NCBI RefSeq assembly: GCF_001651035.1
Contig: NZ_LXRG01000173.1
Coordinates: 1 to 64,000 of the forward strand
Origin: Halomonas sp. ALS9
Lineage (GTDB): Bacteria > Pseudomonadota > Gammaproteobacteria > Pseudomonadales > Halomonadaceae
DNA length: 64,000 nucleotides
Direction: 5' to 3'
This document shows, piece by piece, positions 43,580 through 53,077 of the stretch. The notes under the pieces are model-generated. The model was not told where the DNA came from. It made no database searches and was given only the letters and a program-made list of their open reading frames with translations. Position numbers and translations under genes: made by a program. The stretch's first letter is position 1, and every line of letters begins with the position of its first letter.

Positions 43580-45991
43580 TCAACCCTTATTCGGTGATGG
43601 TTTGCGCGGGCCATTGCGCGTACGCCGGGGGCCACGGCGCGTAGCGGGCTTTTCACTATTGGCTTTCTTGTCACCAGCAGTTTTGGCACCACTACCTTTA
43701 GCGCCCTCTTCCCCACCGCGACTCTTACGCGGCTGGCGGCGCGGACGCGGCTTCTCATCATTTAGACCGAAGTCAATCTTACGATCATCCATATCGACAC
43801 GCGCGACTTGTACGGTAAGACCATCGCCTAAGCGGTAGGTCGTGCCGGTGCGCTCGCCTTTAAGACGGTGCTTCTCAGCCTCGTAGTGGTAGTAGTCCGA
43901 GGGCAGTGACGTGACATGCACCAAGCCTTCGACATAGAACTCATCCAGGCGCACAAACAGGCCGAACTGGGTGACTGAAGCAATGGTACCTTCGAAGGTC
44001 TCACCGAGCTTGTCAGACATAAACTCGCACTTCAGCCAACTCTCTACATCGCGTGTGGCCTCATCGGCGCGGCGCTCAGTCATTGAGCAGTGTTCGCCCA
44101 GCTCAAGCATCTGCTCGAAGGTGTACGGACACCACTTGCTGGGCGGCTCAACCGGCGCACCCTCTACGCGCACTACCGTGTTAGTCTGACGCGGCCCGCG
44201 GATCACTGAACGAATGGCGCGGTGTACTAACAGGTCGGGATAGCGGCGAATCGGTGAGGTGAAGTGGGCGTAGGCCTGGTAGGCCAGACCAAAGTGGCCT
44301 TCGTTTTGCGGCGAGTAGACCGCCTGATTCATCGACCGCAGCATCACTGTCTGGATGATATCGAAGTCGGGACGGTCGGCTATCGTTTCACGCAGTGCCT
44401 GGTAATCCTGCGGGGTGGGCATATCACCGCCGCCAACCGCAAGGCCTAACTCGTTCAAGAACAGGCGCAGCTTATCAAGCCGCTCGGGTGTCGGGCGTTC
44501 GTGAATACGGTAAAGCGCCGGCAGGTCATGCTTATCCAGGAAACGCGCGGTCGCCACGTTGGCTGCCAACATGCACTCTTCAATTAACTTGTGAGCGTTG
44601 TTACGGCTACGCGGAACGATTTTTTCGATTTTGCGCTCATCGTTAAAAATGATCGCCGTTTCAGTAGTATCAAAATCAATAGCACCACGTTCAGCACGCG
44701 CTTCGCGCAACAAGTAGTAAAGCTCTTCCAGATTTTTCAGCGGCTTCACTAGCTCGCTGTGTTCTACCCGCAGTGCCTCGCCCTCTTCGCTCTTCTCGTC
44801 AAGAATCGCGGCTACCTTGTTATAGGTAAGGCGAGCGTGAGAATTCATGACGGCTTCGTAGAAGCGGTAGCGGCTAATCGCACCGGTTTGCGAAATATTC
44901 ATCTCGCACACCAGCACCAAGCGATCCACATGGGGATTCAGCGAACACAGCCCGTTAGACAGCAGCTCCGGCAACATGGGAACCACTTGGCCGGGGAAGT
45001 AGACTGAGTTACCCCGGGTGCGACCTTCATCATCCAACGGCGTACCGGGACGCACATAGTGGGAAACATCCGCAATGGCAACAAGCAGCTTCCAACTGCC
45101 GGATTTGGTTTTCCATGCACATACTGCGTCATCGAAATCTTTGGCGGACTCGTCGTCAATAGTGACCAACGGCACATCGCGCAGGTCGACGCGATGCTGT
45201 TTATCCTCTTCCAGCACTTCGGCTGAAATACCGCCAATTTGGTCGAGTACTTCCGGCGGGAACTCAGCGGGAATATCGTAACTGCGAATCGCAATATCAA
45301 TTTCCATACCGGGATCCATACGATCACCCAGCACTTCGATCACTTCACCCACGGGCTGAATCCGAGTCGCCGGTTGCTGGACAATCTTAGCCGAAATGAC
45401 CTGACCATCTTTAGCGCCACCGGTAGCACTATGGGGAATAATCACTTCCTGGGTAATACGCGGGTTTTCCGGTATCAGAATGCCAAACTCAGGGGTATTA
45501 CTGCGGTAAACGCCAACGATGGTTTGCGTGTTGCGTGCGATGACATCAGCAATGGTTGCCTCATCACGGCCGCGACGATCACGACCACTAACGCGCGCCA
45601 GCACGTGATCGCCATGGAACACTCTCCGCATTTGGCGCGGCGGCAACACTAGGTCTGGCTTTTTACCGTCGTCGCGCAGCAGAAAACCAAAGCCGTCACG
45701 GTGCCCAAGCACCTTGCCTTTGACCAGGTCGAGCTTGTCGATCAGCGCATAGGCGCCTCGACGGTCACGCAGCACTTGGCCATCGCGCTCCATCGCGGCT
45801 AAACGACGTCTAACGGCTTCTATCAGCTCTTCGTCTTCCAGCCCCAGCATGCGGCTCATATTCTCGTGAGTGATCGGCTTGCCATAGCTTTCCAAAGCAG
45901 CCAACAGATACTCCCGGCTCGGCGCTGGGTTGCCATATTTATGTGCCTCACGCTCGGCGTGCGGATCATCACTTAACGTCCAATACTTCAT
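43580..45991 (-). CDS. rnr: Ribonuclease R
   Basis: An 803-residue 3'-5' exoribonuclease. It has an N-terminal winged helix (PSREYLLAALESYGKPITHE), cold-shock domains, the RNB catalytic domain with DDESAKDFDDAVC containing the metal-binding Asp residues and YAHFTSPIRRYPDLLVHRAI, an S1 domain (GETFEGTIASVTQFGLFVRL), and a basic Lys/Arg/Gly-rich tail. RNase R degrades structured RNA and takes part in trans-translation. The ATG at 45991 has AAGGAT nine bases upstream; the upstream ATG at 46030 lacks a ribosome site. Confidence 0.96.
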   Translation of the reverse strand: MKYWTLSDDPHAEREAHKYGNPAPSREYLLAALESYGKPITHENMSRMLGLEDEELIEAVRRRLAAMERDGQVLRDRRGAYALIDKLDLVKGKVLGHRDGFGFLLRDDGKKPDLVLPPRQMRRVFHGDHVLARVSGRDRRGRDEATIADVIARNTQTIVGVYRSNTPEFGILIPENPRITQEVIIPHSATGGAKDGQVISAKIVQQPATRIQPVGEVIEVLGDRMDPGMEIDIAIRSYDIPAEFPPEVLDQIGGISAEVLEEDKQHRVDLRDVPLVTIDDESAKDFDDAVCAWKTKSGSWKLLVAIADVSHYVRPGTPLDDEGRTRGNSVYFPGQVVPMLPELLSNGLCSLNPHVDRLVLVCEMNISQTGAISRYRFYEAVMNSHARLTYNKVAAILDEKSEEGEALRVEHSELVKPLKNLEELYYLLREARAERGAIDFDTTETAIIFNDERKIEKIVPRSRNNAHKLIEECMLAANVATARFLDKHDLPALYRIHERPTPERLDKLRLFLNELGLAVGGGDMPTPQDYQALRETIADRPDFDIIQTVMLRSMNQAVYSPQNEGHFGLAYQAYAHFTSPIRRYPDLLVHRAIRSVIRGPRQTNTVVRVEGAPVEPPSKWCPYTFEQMLELGEHCSMTERRADEATRDVESWLKCEFMSDKLGETFEGTIASVTQFGLFVRLDEFYVEGLVHVTSLPSDYYHYEAEKHRLKGERTGTTYRLGDGLTVQVARVDMDDRKIDFGLNDEKPRPRRQPRKSRGGEEGAKGSGAKTAGDKKANSEKPATRRGPRRTRNGPRKPSPNKG

Positions 45992-46201
45992 GCGATCAAC
46001 ATCCTTGATGGCGTCATTTGCGGGAGGCATAAAAAAGGCGCAAACGCGGTGCGTTGCGGGTTGGATATTTCAATGCTTGATAAGCTGAAATGAATAGGGT
46101 TTTGTTTAGTCATAGGCGCAGTATAGCGCTGCACGTTCAATCACCCAACCGTCTTAGACGTTGTTTATACAATTTGCTTTATAAAAAGCGCCTGCTGGGT
46201 C

Positions 46202-46229
46202 TTGCATTTAACCATCACCCCGGTATTAT
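46202..46229 (+). promoter_or_regulatory. Promoter of the tRNA-Leu cluster
   Basis: -35 TTGCAT at 46202-46207 and -10 TATTAT at 46224-46229 with 16-base spacing, followed by a GC-rich CGCGCC just before the expected start. A GC-rich discriminator is typical of stringently controlled tRNA promoters. The first tRNA begins at 46241. Confidence 0.65.
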
Positions 46230-46240
46230 ACGCGCCACTT

Positions 46241-46327
46241 GCCCAGATGGCGGAATTGGTAGACGCGCTAGCTTCAGGTGCTAGTGTCCGTATGGACGTG
46301 GAGGTTCAAGTCCTCTTCTGGGCACCA
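46241..46327 (+). tRNA. tRNA-Leu (CAG)
   Basis: An 87-base type II tRNA with encoded CCA. The acceptor stem is GCCCAGA/TCTGGGC, the D arm contains AATTGGTAGACG, the anticodon loop TTCAGGT gives CAG, a long variable arm follows, and the T arm has GGTTCAAGTCC. It reads CUG codons. Its seventh acceptor pair is A-T where the other two copies have G-C. Confidence 0.97.
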
Positions 46328-46386
46328 AACTGCTTTTATGCTACCTATTAGTATAAGCAGTACGGTGCACGGCAAGGTTTGTGTTC

Positions 46387-46473
46387 GCCCAGGTGGCGGA
46401 ATTGGTAGACGCGCTAGCTTCAGGTGCTAGTGTCTGTATGGACGTGGAGGTTCAAGTCCTCTCCTGGGCACCA
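46387..46473 (+). tRNA. tRNA-Leu (CAG), second copy
   Basis: An 87-base copy with the acceptor stem GCCCAGG/CCTGGGC and encoded CCA. It differs from the third copy by one base in the variable arm (GTCTG in place of GTCCG), which changes a C-G pair to a T-G wobble. It lies 59 bases after the first copy. Confidence 0.97.
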
Positions 46474-46542
46474 TACGAACACAAACGGTAAAAAGTCAGT
46501 TGATACTGACTAAGTTGCAAATGACTAAGCTGTAAATGATGC

Positions 46543-46629
46543 GCCCAGGTGGCGGAATTGGTAGACGCGCTAGCTTCAGGTGCTAGTGTCCGTATGGACG
46601 TGGAGGTTCAAGTCCTCTCCTGGGCACCA
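46543..46629 (+). tRNA. tRNA-Leu (CAG), third copy
   Basis: An 87-base copy with CAG anticodon, acceptor stem GCCCAGG/CCTGGGC and encoded CCA. It lies 69 bases after the second copy; that spacer contains a small AGTCAG/CTGACT dyad. No obvious terminator follows. Confidence 0.97.
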
Positions 46630-46952
46630 TGAGTTATATGGGCCAGTCCGCATCATTGTATACTCTTCCTATGTTCTCGCCTCGCTATAGCCCAGCTCCC
46701 TTCTTTCTCTCCTATACAACTTTTTTCCTTTCTCATAATTTACGCCAACAGCCGTGTAGTCTTGCTGCTCCTTCTTCTTTTAGATTTTAACTTCAAGAAA
46801 CTTCTATCTATATGGCCAGCTAATCTATCGATGGCCTATGCATCTAACGCATACCCCCATTCCGAGTCTTCGCTTTATGTCAGGATTAGAATGGCGTTAG
46901 GTTGTTATGCCATGAGATTCATGCATAGCAATAACGATAAAGGGAGAGCGGT
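46630..46952. other. Gene-free stretch between tRNA cluster and BCCT gene
   Basis: 323 bases, T-rich at 46650-46800. A 66-codon open frame at 46762-46962 begins with a run of Leu codons, has no ribosome site and overlaps the BCCT start, so I do not call it. The BCCT promoter is expected here, but no clear -35/-10 pair was found; GGGAG at 46942-46946 is the BCCT ribosome site. Confidence 0.6.
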
Positions 46953-48503
46953 ATGCCGATAAAAACGCTACGACCGTTGGTTTTCTGGCCAACTTTTCTG
47001 GTTCTATTTGCAGCAGTCATTGCCAGTTATATCAATTTAGATGCCTTTCTAGCCGTTGCGAGTGGGCTAAATACAGCAATCCTGAATAATTTTTCATGGC
47101 TGTTCAGTATAGGTAGCCTCTACCTTCTCGTTATGGCGGTTATCGTGTACTTCTCTCCAATCGGCCATGTTCGCATTGGCGGCCCTTCCGCAAAGCCTCT
47201 TTTATCACCTTTGCGCTGGTTCTCTATCACCTTGTGCACCACCTTGGCCGTGGGGGTTCTTTTCTGGACTACCGCGGAACCGCTTTATCACTTCATGAGT
47301 CCGCCAAGTTCAAGCGGTCTGGAGGCGGGCTCAAGTGATGCCATGGTATTTGCAATGTCAACCATGTTTTTACACTGGACGTTCACGCCTTACGCTATTT
47401 ATGCCGTACCGGCGCTAATATTTGCCCTGGCGTTTTACAACCTGCGCCTTCGTTTTTCTATTTCCAGCATGCTGGAACCTCTTTTCGGCTCGAGAATCAG
47501 ACGCTTCGCAGGCCTTATTGATGCAGTATCTCTCTATGCCCTGGTGGCAGGAATGGCTTCTTCGCTGGGCACCGGCGCCCTCACGCTTGCGGGTGGCGTG
47601 GGCCAATATCTGGGAGGCGAAACCAGCCCTCTAAGGCTCGGCGTTATTGTTGCCATTATCGTAACAACGTTTGTTCTTTCCGCCGCTAGTGGACTGCAAA
47701 AAGGCATTGCCCGATTTTCATCTCTAAATGCCGGCCTGCTGCTTATTCTAGGCGTGTTTGCTTTCATCGCAGGCCCTACCATTTTTAGCCTGGCTCTCGG
47801 GGTAGAGTCGTTCGGCGTGTTTATCGATAACTTTCTTACCAAGAGCCTGTTTACCGGTGCGGCTGGGGAAGACCAGTGGCCTCAGTGGTGGTCTATATTC
47901 TATTGGGCTGTCTGGTTCTCCTGGGCTCCTGTCGCCGCCCTGTTTCTCGGCAAGATATCCTGCGGCTACACCGTGCGAGAGTTTCTTCGCGTTAACCTGC
48001 TTTACCCCGCGCTATTCGCCAGCATCTGGATTGTCATTTTCTCGGGTACCGCGCTTTACTATCAGGCCCACACCGGGGTCGATCTTTACGCCACCCTCAA
48101 TGACCGCGGGGTGGAAAACGTCCTTTATGCACTATTCCAGCAGCTACCCTTTTCAGGGCTTTGGATACCGATACTGCTGTTCATTGCGTATATCTCTTAT
48201 GTGACGGCCGCCGACTCGCAGACCGATGCCATCGGCAATCTTTGCACCCGTGGGCTAACAGCTGATTCAGACCTCAACGCTGGGATTACCATGAAAGTAA
48301 CCTGGGGGGTGATCGTGGGTATCGTCGCCTGGGTGATGGTGAGCTTCGTAGGCATTGACGGCGTCAAGATGCTGTCCAATCTAGGCGGACTTCCTGCCCT
48401 GTTTATCGTACTAATAGCAACCGGTTCGCTTTGGGTCTGGCTTAAAAACCCTGATCGGCTTAATCGTGTGCCTACATCCACCGGCAATAAGCGTCAATCA
48501 TGA
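46953..48503 (+). CDS. BCCT-family (betaine/carnitine/choline) transporter
   Basis: A 516-residue protein with about twelve helices. The substrate and sodium region shows LAVGVLFWTTAEPLYHF and MFLHWTFTPYAIYAVPALIF, and helix 8 has WSIFYWAVWFSWAPVAALFL, whose tryptophans form the aromatic cage for quaternary ammonium groups in this family. N- and C-termini are short, so osmosensing tails as in BetP are absent. The stop overlaps the start of the hydrolase gene as ATGA. It therefore probably imports the substrate of that hydrolase rather than serving only as an osmolyte carrier. Confidence 0.9.
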   Translation: MPIKTLRPLVFWPTFLVLFAAVIASYINLDAFLAVASGLNTAILNNFSWLFSIGSLYLLVMAVIVYFSPIGHVRIGGPSAKPLLSPLRWFSITLCTTLAVGVLFWTTAEPLYHFMSPPSSSGLEAGSSDAMVFAMSTMFLHWTFTPYAIYAVPALIFALAFYNLRLRFSISSMLEPLFGSRIRRFAGLIDAVSLYALVAGMASSLGTGALTLAGGVGQYLGGETSPLRLGVIVAIIVTTFVLSAASGLQKGIARFSSLNAGLLLILGVFAFIAGPTIFSLALGVESFGVFIDNFLTKSLFTGAAGEDQWPQWWSIFYWAVWFSWAPVAALFLGKISCGYTVREFLRVNLLYPALFASIWIVIFSGTALYYQAHTGVDLYATLNDRGVENVLYALFQQLPFSGLWIPILLFIAYISYVTAADSQTDAIGNLCTRGLTADSDLNAGITMKVTWGVIVGIVAWVMVSFVGIDGVKMLSNLGGLPALFIVLIATGSLWVWLKNPDRLNRVPTSTGNKRQS

Positions 48504-50524
48504 AGATAAAGCAGGATTTTCCGCATCGAACCCGCGAAATAGAGAACACTTGGATTCCTCTGGCTGATGGTACCCGCTTAGCTGCGCGCATTTGGCTGCC
48601 GATTGACGCTGAAAAGCGGCCCGTCCCGGCCATCCTTGAGTATCTCCCCTATCGCAAACGAGACGGAACCGCAATTCGCGATGAATTGACCCACCCCTAC
48701 TTCGCCGGCCACGGCTACGCCTGCATTCGAGTAGATATGCGTGGAAATGGCGAATCTGATGGCCTGATGGAGGATGAATACGCCCCCCAAGAGCAGGCAG
48801 ATGCCCTTGAAGTCATCGAGTGGATTGCCAGCCAACCTTGGTGTAACGGCCAGCTAGGCATGATGGGGATATCCTGGGGCGGCTTTAATAGCCTGCAAGT
48901 AGCAGCCCTGCGGCCCGAACCGCTCAAGGCCATCATCACGCTCTGCTCGACCGATGACCGCTACGCGGACGATATTCACTACAAAGGCGGCAATATGCTG
49001 CTGGAGAATCTTGGCTGGGCGGCCACCATGCTGAGTTTTTCCGCGGCCGTACCAGACCCCGCGCTAGTAGGAGATCAATGGCGCGATATGTGGAAGTCTC
49101 GCCTCGACAATATGCCGCTGCTCGCCGAAACCTGGCTCACTCACCAGCATCGCGATGCGTACTGGAAGCATGGCTCCATCTGCGAGGAGTATGCCGACAT
49201 TGAAGCGGCCGTTTACATGATAAGCGGCTGGGGCGACTCCTATATCAATACGATCCCAAGAATGATGGAGCACCTTCAATGCCCGAAAAAAGCCCTGCTA
49301 GGCCCTTGGATGCACAAGTATCCTCACTTTGCGCTGCCTGATCCGGCGATTGGCTTTTTGCAGGAAGCGCTGCGCTGGTGGGATTACTGGCTCAAGGACA
49401 TTGATACAGGTGTCATGGACGAACCTACCTGCACATTTTACCTTCAGGATGGCGTGCCTCCCGCCCCCAAGTATCGAGAACGGCCGGGGCAGTGGGTACA
49501 CACCCATGGCTGGCCAGCTCCTGCCAATGAAAGTGAATCTATCACCCTAGCCCTGGGTGACCATGGCCTTTCACCTGGCACCCGCCTCAGCCAGGATCAA
49601 CTGATTGCATCCCCCCTTACTACTGGCGCGCTGCAGGGGGAGTACATTCCGCTGTGGTTTGGGGCCGACTTCCCGCCTGACCAGCGCCGTGATGATGCTC
49701 TGTCACTGACATTTGACTCCGAACCTTATGCACACGGGCTCGACATACTGGGGCAGCCTTGCGTTTCACTGACACTGACTAGTAACGAGGCGTGCGGCCA
49801 ACTGCATGCACGCTTGTGCGACGTATCGCCTAGCGGCGAAAGCGCTTTGATCACCTACGGCACACTTAACCTGAACTTGCGCGACGACGCAGGCACTATT
49901 ACTCCCCCCATACCTGGTGAGCCCATGCAGATAAGGCTTGCCATGGATCTTATTGGTTATCGGTTGCCCAAAGGCCACCGTTTACGGGTCGCGCTCTCCA
50001 GCGCCAGTTTTCCACTGGTTTGGTCGCCAAAGAAACGCGCTGATCTGACCCTCAAGTCAGGTACGCCGAGCCTGGAGCTGCCATTATCCAAGGCGCCCTA
50101 TATTCCCATGCCGTTCGAGCCGCCAGAAAGCGCACCACCCTGCTCAGTGAAAACACTGCGCACCGGCCACCCCAAACGCACGATCAGCGAAGATGTGGGC
50201 AGCGGCGAGGTAAGCGTCATCATTGAAGATGATATGGGGGATATCAAATTTCTTGATCACAGCTTGCAGGTTGAACAATATGCCAAGGAGACTTACACCA
50301 GCCATCCTGACGATGCCACCCGGACACGTGCCAATATCGAGTGGGTGTACCGTGCTCGCCGTGAAGGCGAAAAAGATAGCTTTGCCGTCAGCGTAGTCAG
50401 CCGCTACTACCTACACTGCGATGAAAGCATGTTTTATTTGAATGCAGAGCAGCATGCTTACGAAGGCGACAAGCTAGTGAGCGATAAAGCTTGGCAGCGA
50501 GAGATTCCTCGCACAGCCATCTAG
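48500..50524 (+). CDS. CocE/NonD-family hydrolase (X-Pro dipeptidyl-peptidase-like)
   Basis: A 674-residue alpha/beta hydrolase with the CocE domain order. The N-terminal catalytic part has IPLADGTRLAARIWLPI, GYACIRVDMRGNGESDGL and MGISWGGFNSLQ, where Ser is the nucleophile; a helical cap follows at about 150-260, and a C-terminal jelly-roll domain has GHRLRVALSSASFPLVWSP. No signal peptide is present. Family members hydrolyse acyl esters such as cocaine, or X-Pro and amino acid ester bonds. Coupling to a BCCT carrier suggests a quaternary-ammonium ester or amide as substrate; this is inference. Confidence 0.88.
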   Translation: MKIKQDFPHRTREIENTWIPLADGTRLAARIWLPIDAEKRPVPAILEYLPYRKRDGTAIRDELTHPYFAGHGYACIRVDMRGNGESDGLMEDEYAPQEQADALEVIEWIASQPWCNGQLGMMGISWGGFNSLQVAALRPEPLKAIITLCSTDDRYADDIHYKGGNMLLENLGWAATMLSFSAAVPDPALVGDQWRDMWKSRLDNMPLLAETWLTHQHRDAYWKHGSICEEYADIEAAVYMISGWGDSYINTIPRMMEHLQCPKKALLGPWMHKYPHFALPDPAIGFLQEALRWWDYWLKDIDTGVMDEPTCTFYLQDGVPPAPKYRERPGQWVHTHGWPAPANESESITLALGDHGLSPGTRLSQDQLIASPLTTGALQGEYIPLWFGADFPPDQRRDDALSLTFDSEPYAHGLDILGQPCVSLTLTSNEACGQLHARLCDVSPSGESALITYGTLNLNLRDDAGTITPPIPGEPMQIRLAMDLIGYRLPKGHRLRVALSSASFPLVWSPKKRADLTLKSGTPSLELPLSKAPYIPMPFEPPESAPPCSVKTLRTGHPKRTISEDVGSGEVSVIIEDDMGDIKFLDHSLQVEQYAKETYTSHPDDATRTRANIEWVYRARREGEKDSFAVSVVSRYYLHCDESMFYLNAEQHAYEGDKLVSDKAWQREIPRTAI

Positions 50525-50607
50525 TCTCTGCAACCCAGCCGGGCGGCACTAGCCGCTCGGCAGTGGTATGCTTGAAATCCCTGATTCCCTACTGTAAGGC
50601 TTGATCC

Positions 50608-51543
50608 ATGCGTGATGCTTTACCGCCGCTATCTTGTCTGCGCGCCTTTGAGGTTGCCGCACGGCACTGTAGCTTCACGCAAGCTGGAAGCGAGCTAAAC
50701 CTCTCGCAAAGCGCGATTAGCCGGCAAATCAAGCGCCTTGAGCATGACCTAGGCCGCCTCCTTTTTGAACGACATCACGAAGGGCTGCGGCTCACTCCAA
50801 CCGGAGAGCGCTACTTTCGCGTTGTACAACGGCTATTACGCGATCTGGGCGATGAAACAGCACGCCTCAGACGGCGTGGAGATGACCGGCAATTGACCCT
50901 CGCTTCAAGTCCAACCATCGCCTCGATCTGGCTGGCACGCCAGTTGCCCGCCTTCCAGCGCGCTTACCCCAATATCGAGATACGCATCCTAACGGTAGAA
51001 GACCCACATCGCCTTGATCTGGCGGAGTTTGATCTGGGTATCTATTACCATGTTCCCCATGAAGTCGATCCCCCAGGTCTTTTAGCGAGTGCCATTTTTG
51101 AACATGAGAAGGTAGCGGCCGTTTGTAGTCCGATTTACCTGGAGCGTCACGGCAATACCATCAAGCCTGAACAGCTGCTAGTGGATCACACACTAATGGT
51201 TGTAGAAGACCACTACCATGACTGGCTTACCTGGGAAATATGGTTCCATGAACTTGGGTTAGAGTGGCAGGCACCGCTGCATACGCTGCGCGCGAACAGC
51301 TTCCAGCTACTGATGAATGCTACTTTGGCTGGGCAAGGCGTTACTTTAGGCTGGATGCGACTTTTAGATGCCGAGCTACAACAGGGGAACCTTGTTCAAG
51401 CACTGCCGCTTGCCATACCCAGCCGAGGAAAACTTTCGCTCTTTACGCCACAGCATCGACACCTGACAGATCCCATGCGCGCCTTCCGCCACTGGGTGCT
51501 GGATAAAAACGAGTCCCAGATATATCAGCCGCTAAGTACTTAA
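50608..51543 (+). CDS. LysR-family transcriptional regulator (GcvA-like)
   Basis: A 311-residue regulator with an N-terminal winged helix-turn-helix (LRAFEVAARHCSFTQAGSEL, LSQSAISRQIKRLEHDLGRL) and a substrate-binding domain starting near residue 92 (LTLASSPTIASIWLARQLPA). The opening LPPLSCLRAFEVAARH is characteristic of the GcvA subgroup. It lies 83 bases after the hydrolase gene on the same strand and probably controls the BCCT/hydrolase pair. Confidence 0.9.
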   Translation: MRDALPPLSCLRAFEVAARHCSFTQAGSELNLSQSAISRQIKRLEHDLGRLLFERHHEGLRLTPTGERYFRVVQRLLRDLGDETARLRRRGDDRQLTLASSPTIASIWLARQLPAFQRAYPNIEIRILTVEDPHRLDLAEFDLGIYYHVPHEVDPPGLLASAIFEHEKVAAVCSPIYLERHGNTIKPEQLLVDHTLMVVEDHYHDWLTWEIWFHELGLEWQAPLHTLRANSFQLLMNATLAGQGVTLGWMRLLDAELQQGNLVQALPLAIPSRGKLSLFTPQHRHLTDPMRAFRHWVLDKNESQIYQPLST

Positions 51544-51547
51544 ACTA

Positions 51548-52408
51548 CTATTGATAACGCCCCGGCCGCTTCGCTACTTCCTCAAGCGCCCATCCTTGTA
51601 TACGTAACTCACCTTCCAGTACAGCCTCAAGCTGTGGTTTCAGGTCTGGGAAGAAGTTAAGCCCTGTACGTGCCTCAATTTCATCGATAGTCACCAGGTA
51701 ATCATCCAGTGGCTCATTGCCGCGCACGTCCTGGGGCATAATAAACGCCAGCGCTAAGGGTGCATCACTATGGGGGGCGACGATAATCTTATAAAACGCC
51801 TCGGGGACTTCTACCCAACCCACGCGATTAAACACGTTATCCATAAAGTGTTCAGGAAACACCGGCCCGGTGATCACCTGCAAACGATCAAAACGCGGTG
51901 CGAAGTGATCCATGACCGCCTCTTCCAACCGCTGCCAGAGCTGCCGGTTCAGGTTGGGCCGCTGCGGGGTCATATTACTCATCAGAAAGGTATCAACCTG
52001 GGCGCTGCGCCCATGCACTGCGGCGATGGCGTAGTTGGGTGCCAAGTGGCCTCGGTCGTAGCCGCTACCCGCGTAGCTGTCGGTACCCACCGGCCATAGC
52101 GTGCGCCAATCAGCTTGAAAATTTGGCCGCGGGCCAATGCTCGAATCATCAACTGCGGCAACCTGATAGCTGACCCATAGCGGATTGACCCGCACATCGG
52201 ACCAGCCGACTAAGTAGCCATCATTGCGTAATACACGGTGCATTGTCGTCGGGCGAAATTCCTCCCAGGTGGGTACTCCCATCCAGGTATAGGCATCTTT
52301 ATGCTGGCGCTCCTGAAACTCCCACAGCCCTGTGCCGACCACCACAAACAGCACGGCAATGCCTAAGCGTCGCCCCTGACGACGCCAGCTCAAAAGCGAT
52401 GTGCCCAA
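51548..52408 (-). CDS. Membrane-anchored DNA/RNA non-specific endonuclease
   Basis: A 286-residue protein with one N-terminal hydrophobic helix (LGIAVLFVVVGTGLW), then a NUC1/Serratia-type nuclease domain. The motif GYDRGHLAPNYA contains the catalytic His (DRGH), and SNMTPQRPNLNRQLWQRLEE supplies the metal-binding Asn. It probably degrades nucleic acid in the periplasm. The start codon is TTG at 52408 with GGGGA upstream; no better ATG is available without losing the anchor. Confidence 0.88.
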   Translation of the reverse strand: MGTSLLSWRRQGRRLGIAVLFVVVGTGLWEFQERQHKDAYTWMGVPTWEEFRPTTMHRVLRNDGYLVGWSDVRVNPLWVSYQVAAVDDSSIGPRPNFQADWRTLWPVGTDSYAGSGYDRGHLAPNYAIAAVHGRSAQVDTFLMSNMTPQRPNLNRQLWQRLEEAVMDHFAPRFDRLQVITGPVFPEHFMDNVFNRVGWVEVPEAFYKIIVAPHSDAPLALAFIMPQDVRGNEPLDDYLVTIDEIEARTGLNFFPDLKPQLEAVLEGELRIQGWALEEVAKRPGRYQ

Positions 52409-52500
52409 CAGACTTTCCCCTTTTTTAAATGCTTATTTAGCGCTTTGCATTTTTTTAATACGCTAGTGAGTATTATGCGGATTATCCAACCAGCAAAACG

Positions 52501-52776
52501 TTACCACCCCAGCGAGAACATGGTTTCAAGATCATGACGGGAGTGAACCTGCATGGCATTCAGGGTTTCTGTATCGCTGATACCTTCTACGGCGTTTAAA
52601 CGCTCAGTTACCAGCTCGGCCAAGCTTTCAAAATCGCGGGTGCGGGCAATCGCCACAAGGTCATAGCGGCCGCAGGTGGAATAAACTTCGCTAATACCCT
52701 CTACATCAGCCAAGCGCTCGGCCACCGCCTTGACTTGGCCTTTATCGGTGTTGATTAAAATGACTGCGTTTTGCAT
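52501..52776 (-). CDS. Stand-alone Lrp/AsnC-type RAM (ligand-binding) domain protein
   Basis: A 91-residue protein, MQNAVILINTDKGQVKAVAE, with VEGISEVYSTCGRYDLVAIA and VEGISDTETLNAM, the repeat pattern of the RAM domain of Lrp/AsnC regulators, but with no DNA-binding half. AAGGGG precedes the ATG, which excludes a longer frame from 52923. Such proteins form rings and may bind amino acids; the role here is unknown. Confidence 0.88.
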   Translation of the reverse strand: MQNAVILINTDKGQVKAVAERLADVEGISEVYSTCGRYDLVAIARTRDFESLAELVTERLNAVEGISDTETLNAMQVHSRHDLETMFSLGW

Positions 52777-53077
52777 GGCACGCCCCTTAGAAAAAATGGT
52801 CATAAACAGTAATGTCCATGATGCGCAGAGTATAGCAGTGACGAGGAAGCGAGCGCAGCACCCAGCCATAGCGTGACCAATTGTCGCTATACCAGCAGCA
52901 GTATTCGCACAACCCTTGTACATCCGCTAGCATGTAGTGGAAGAAAAGAGCTGAAAATGTAGCTGCCCAAAAGATGTAGCAGAGAGCTCCGGCTTTTAAA
53001 ATCATGCGGAGCACAAAGAGGTGGATAACCACCCGATAACGTGACCAAACGTCAGACCGTGACGATAAGGAGAAATC
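52777..53077. other. Divergent promoter region between RAM protein and HiPIP genes
   Basis: 301 bases with no called gene. A near-identical 18-base motif occurs twice in the same orientation, ATAGCGTGACCAATTGTC at 52868-52885 and ATAACGTGACCAAACGTC at 53036-53053; the first is also flanked by ATAGCG/CGCTAT. These could be binding sites for a shared regulator. AAGGAG before the HiPIP gene is at 53067-53072. Confidence 0.45.

Noticed and set aside
46241-46629. Tandem tRNA genes as a possible integration site for a mobile element
   Set aside because: No integrase, no partial tRNA duplicate and no phage-like genes flank the cluster.
46762-46962. 66-codon plus-strand frame upstream of the BCCT gene
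   Set aside because: It starts with a low-complexity Leu run, lacks a ribosome site and overlaps the BCCT start.
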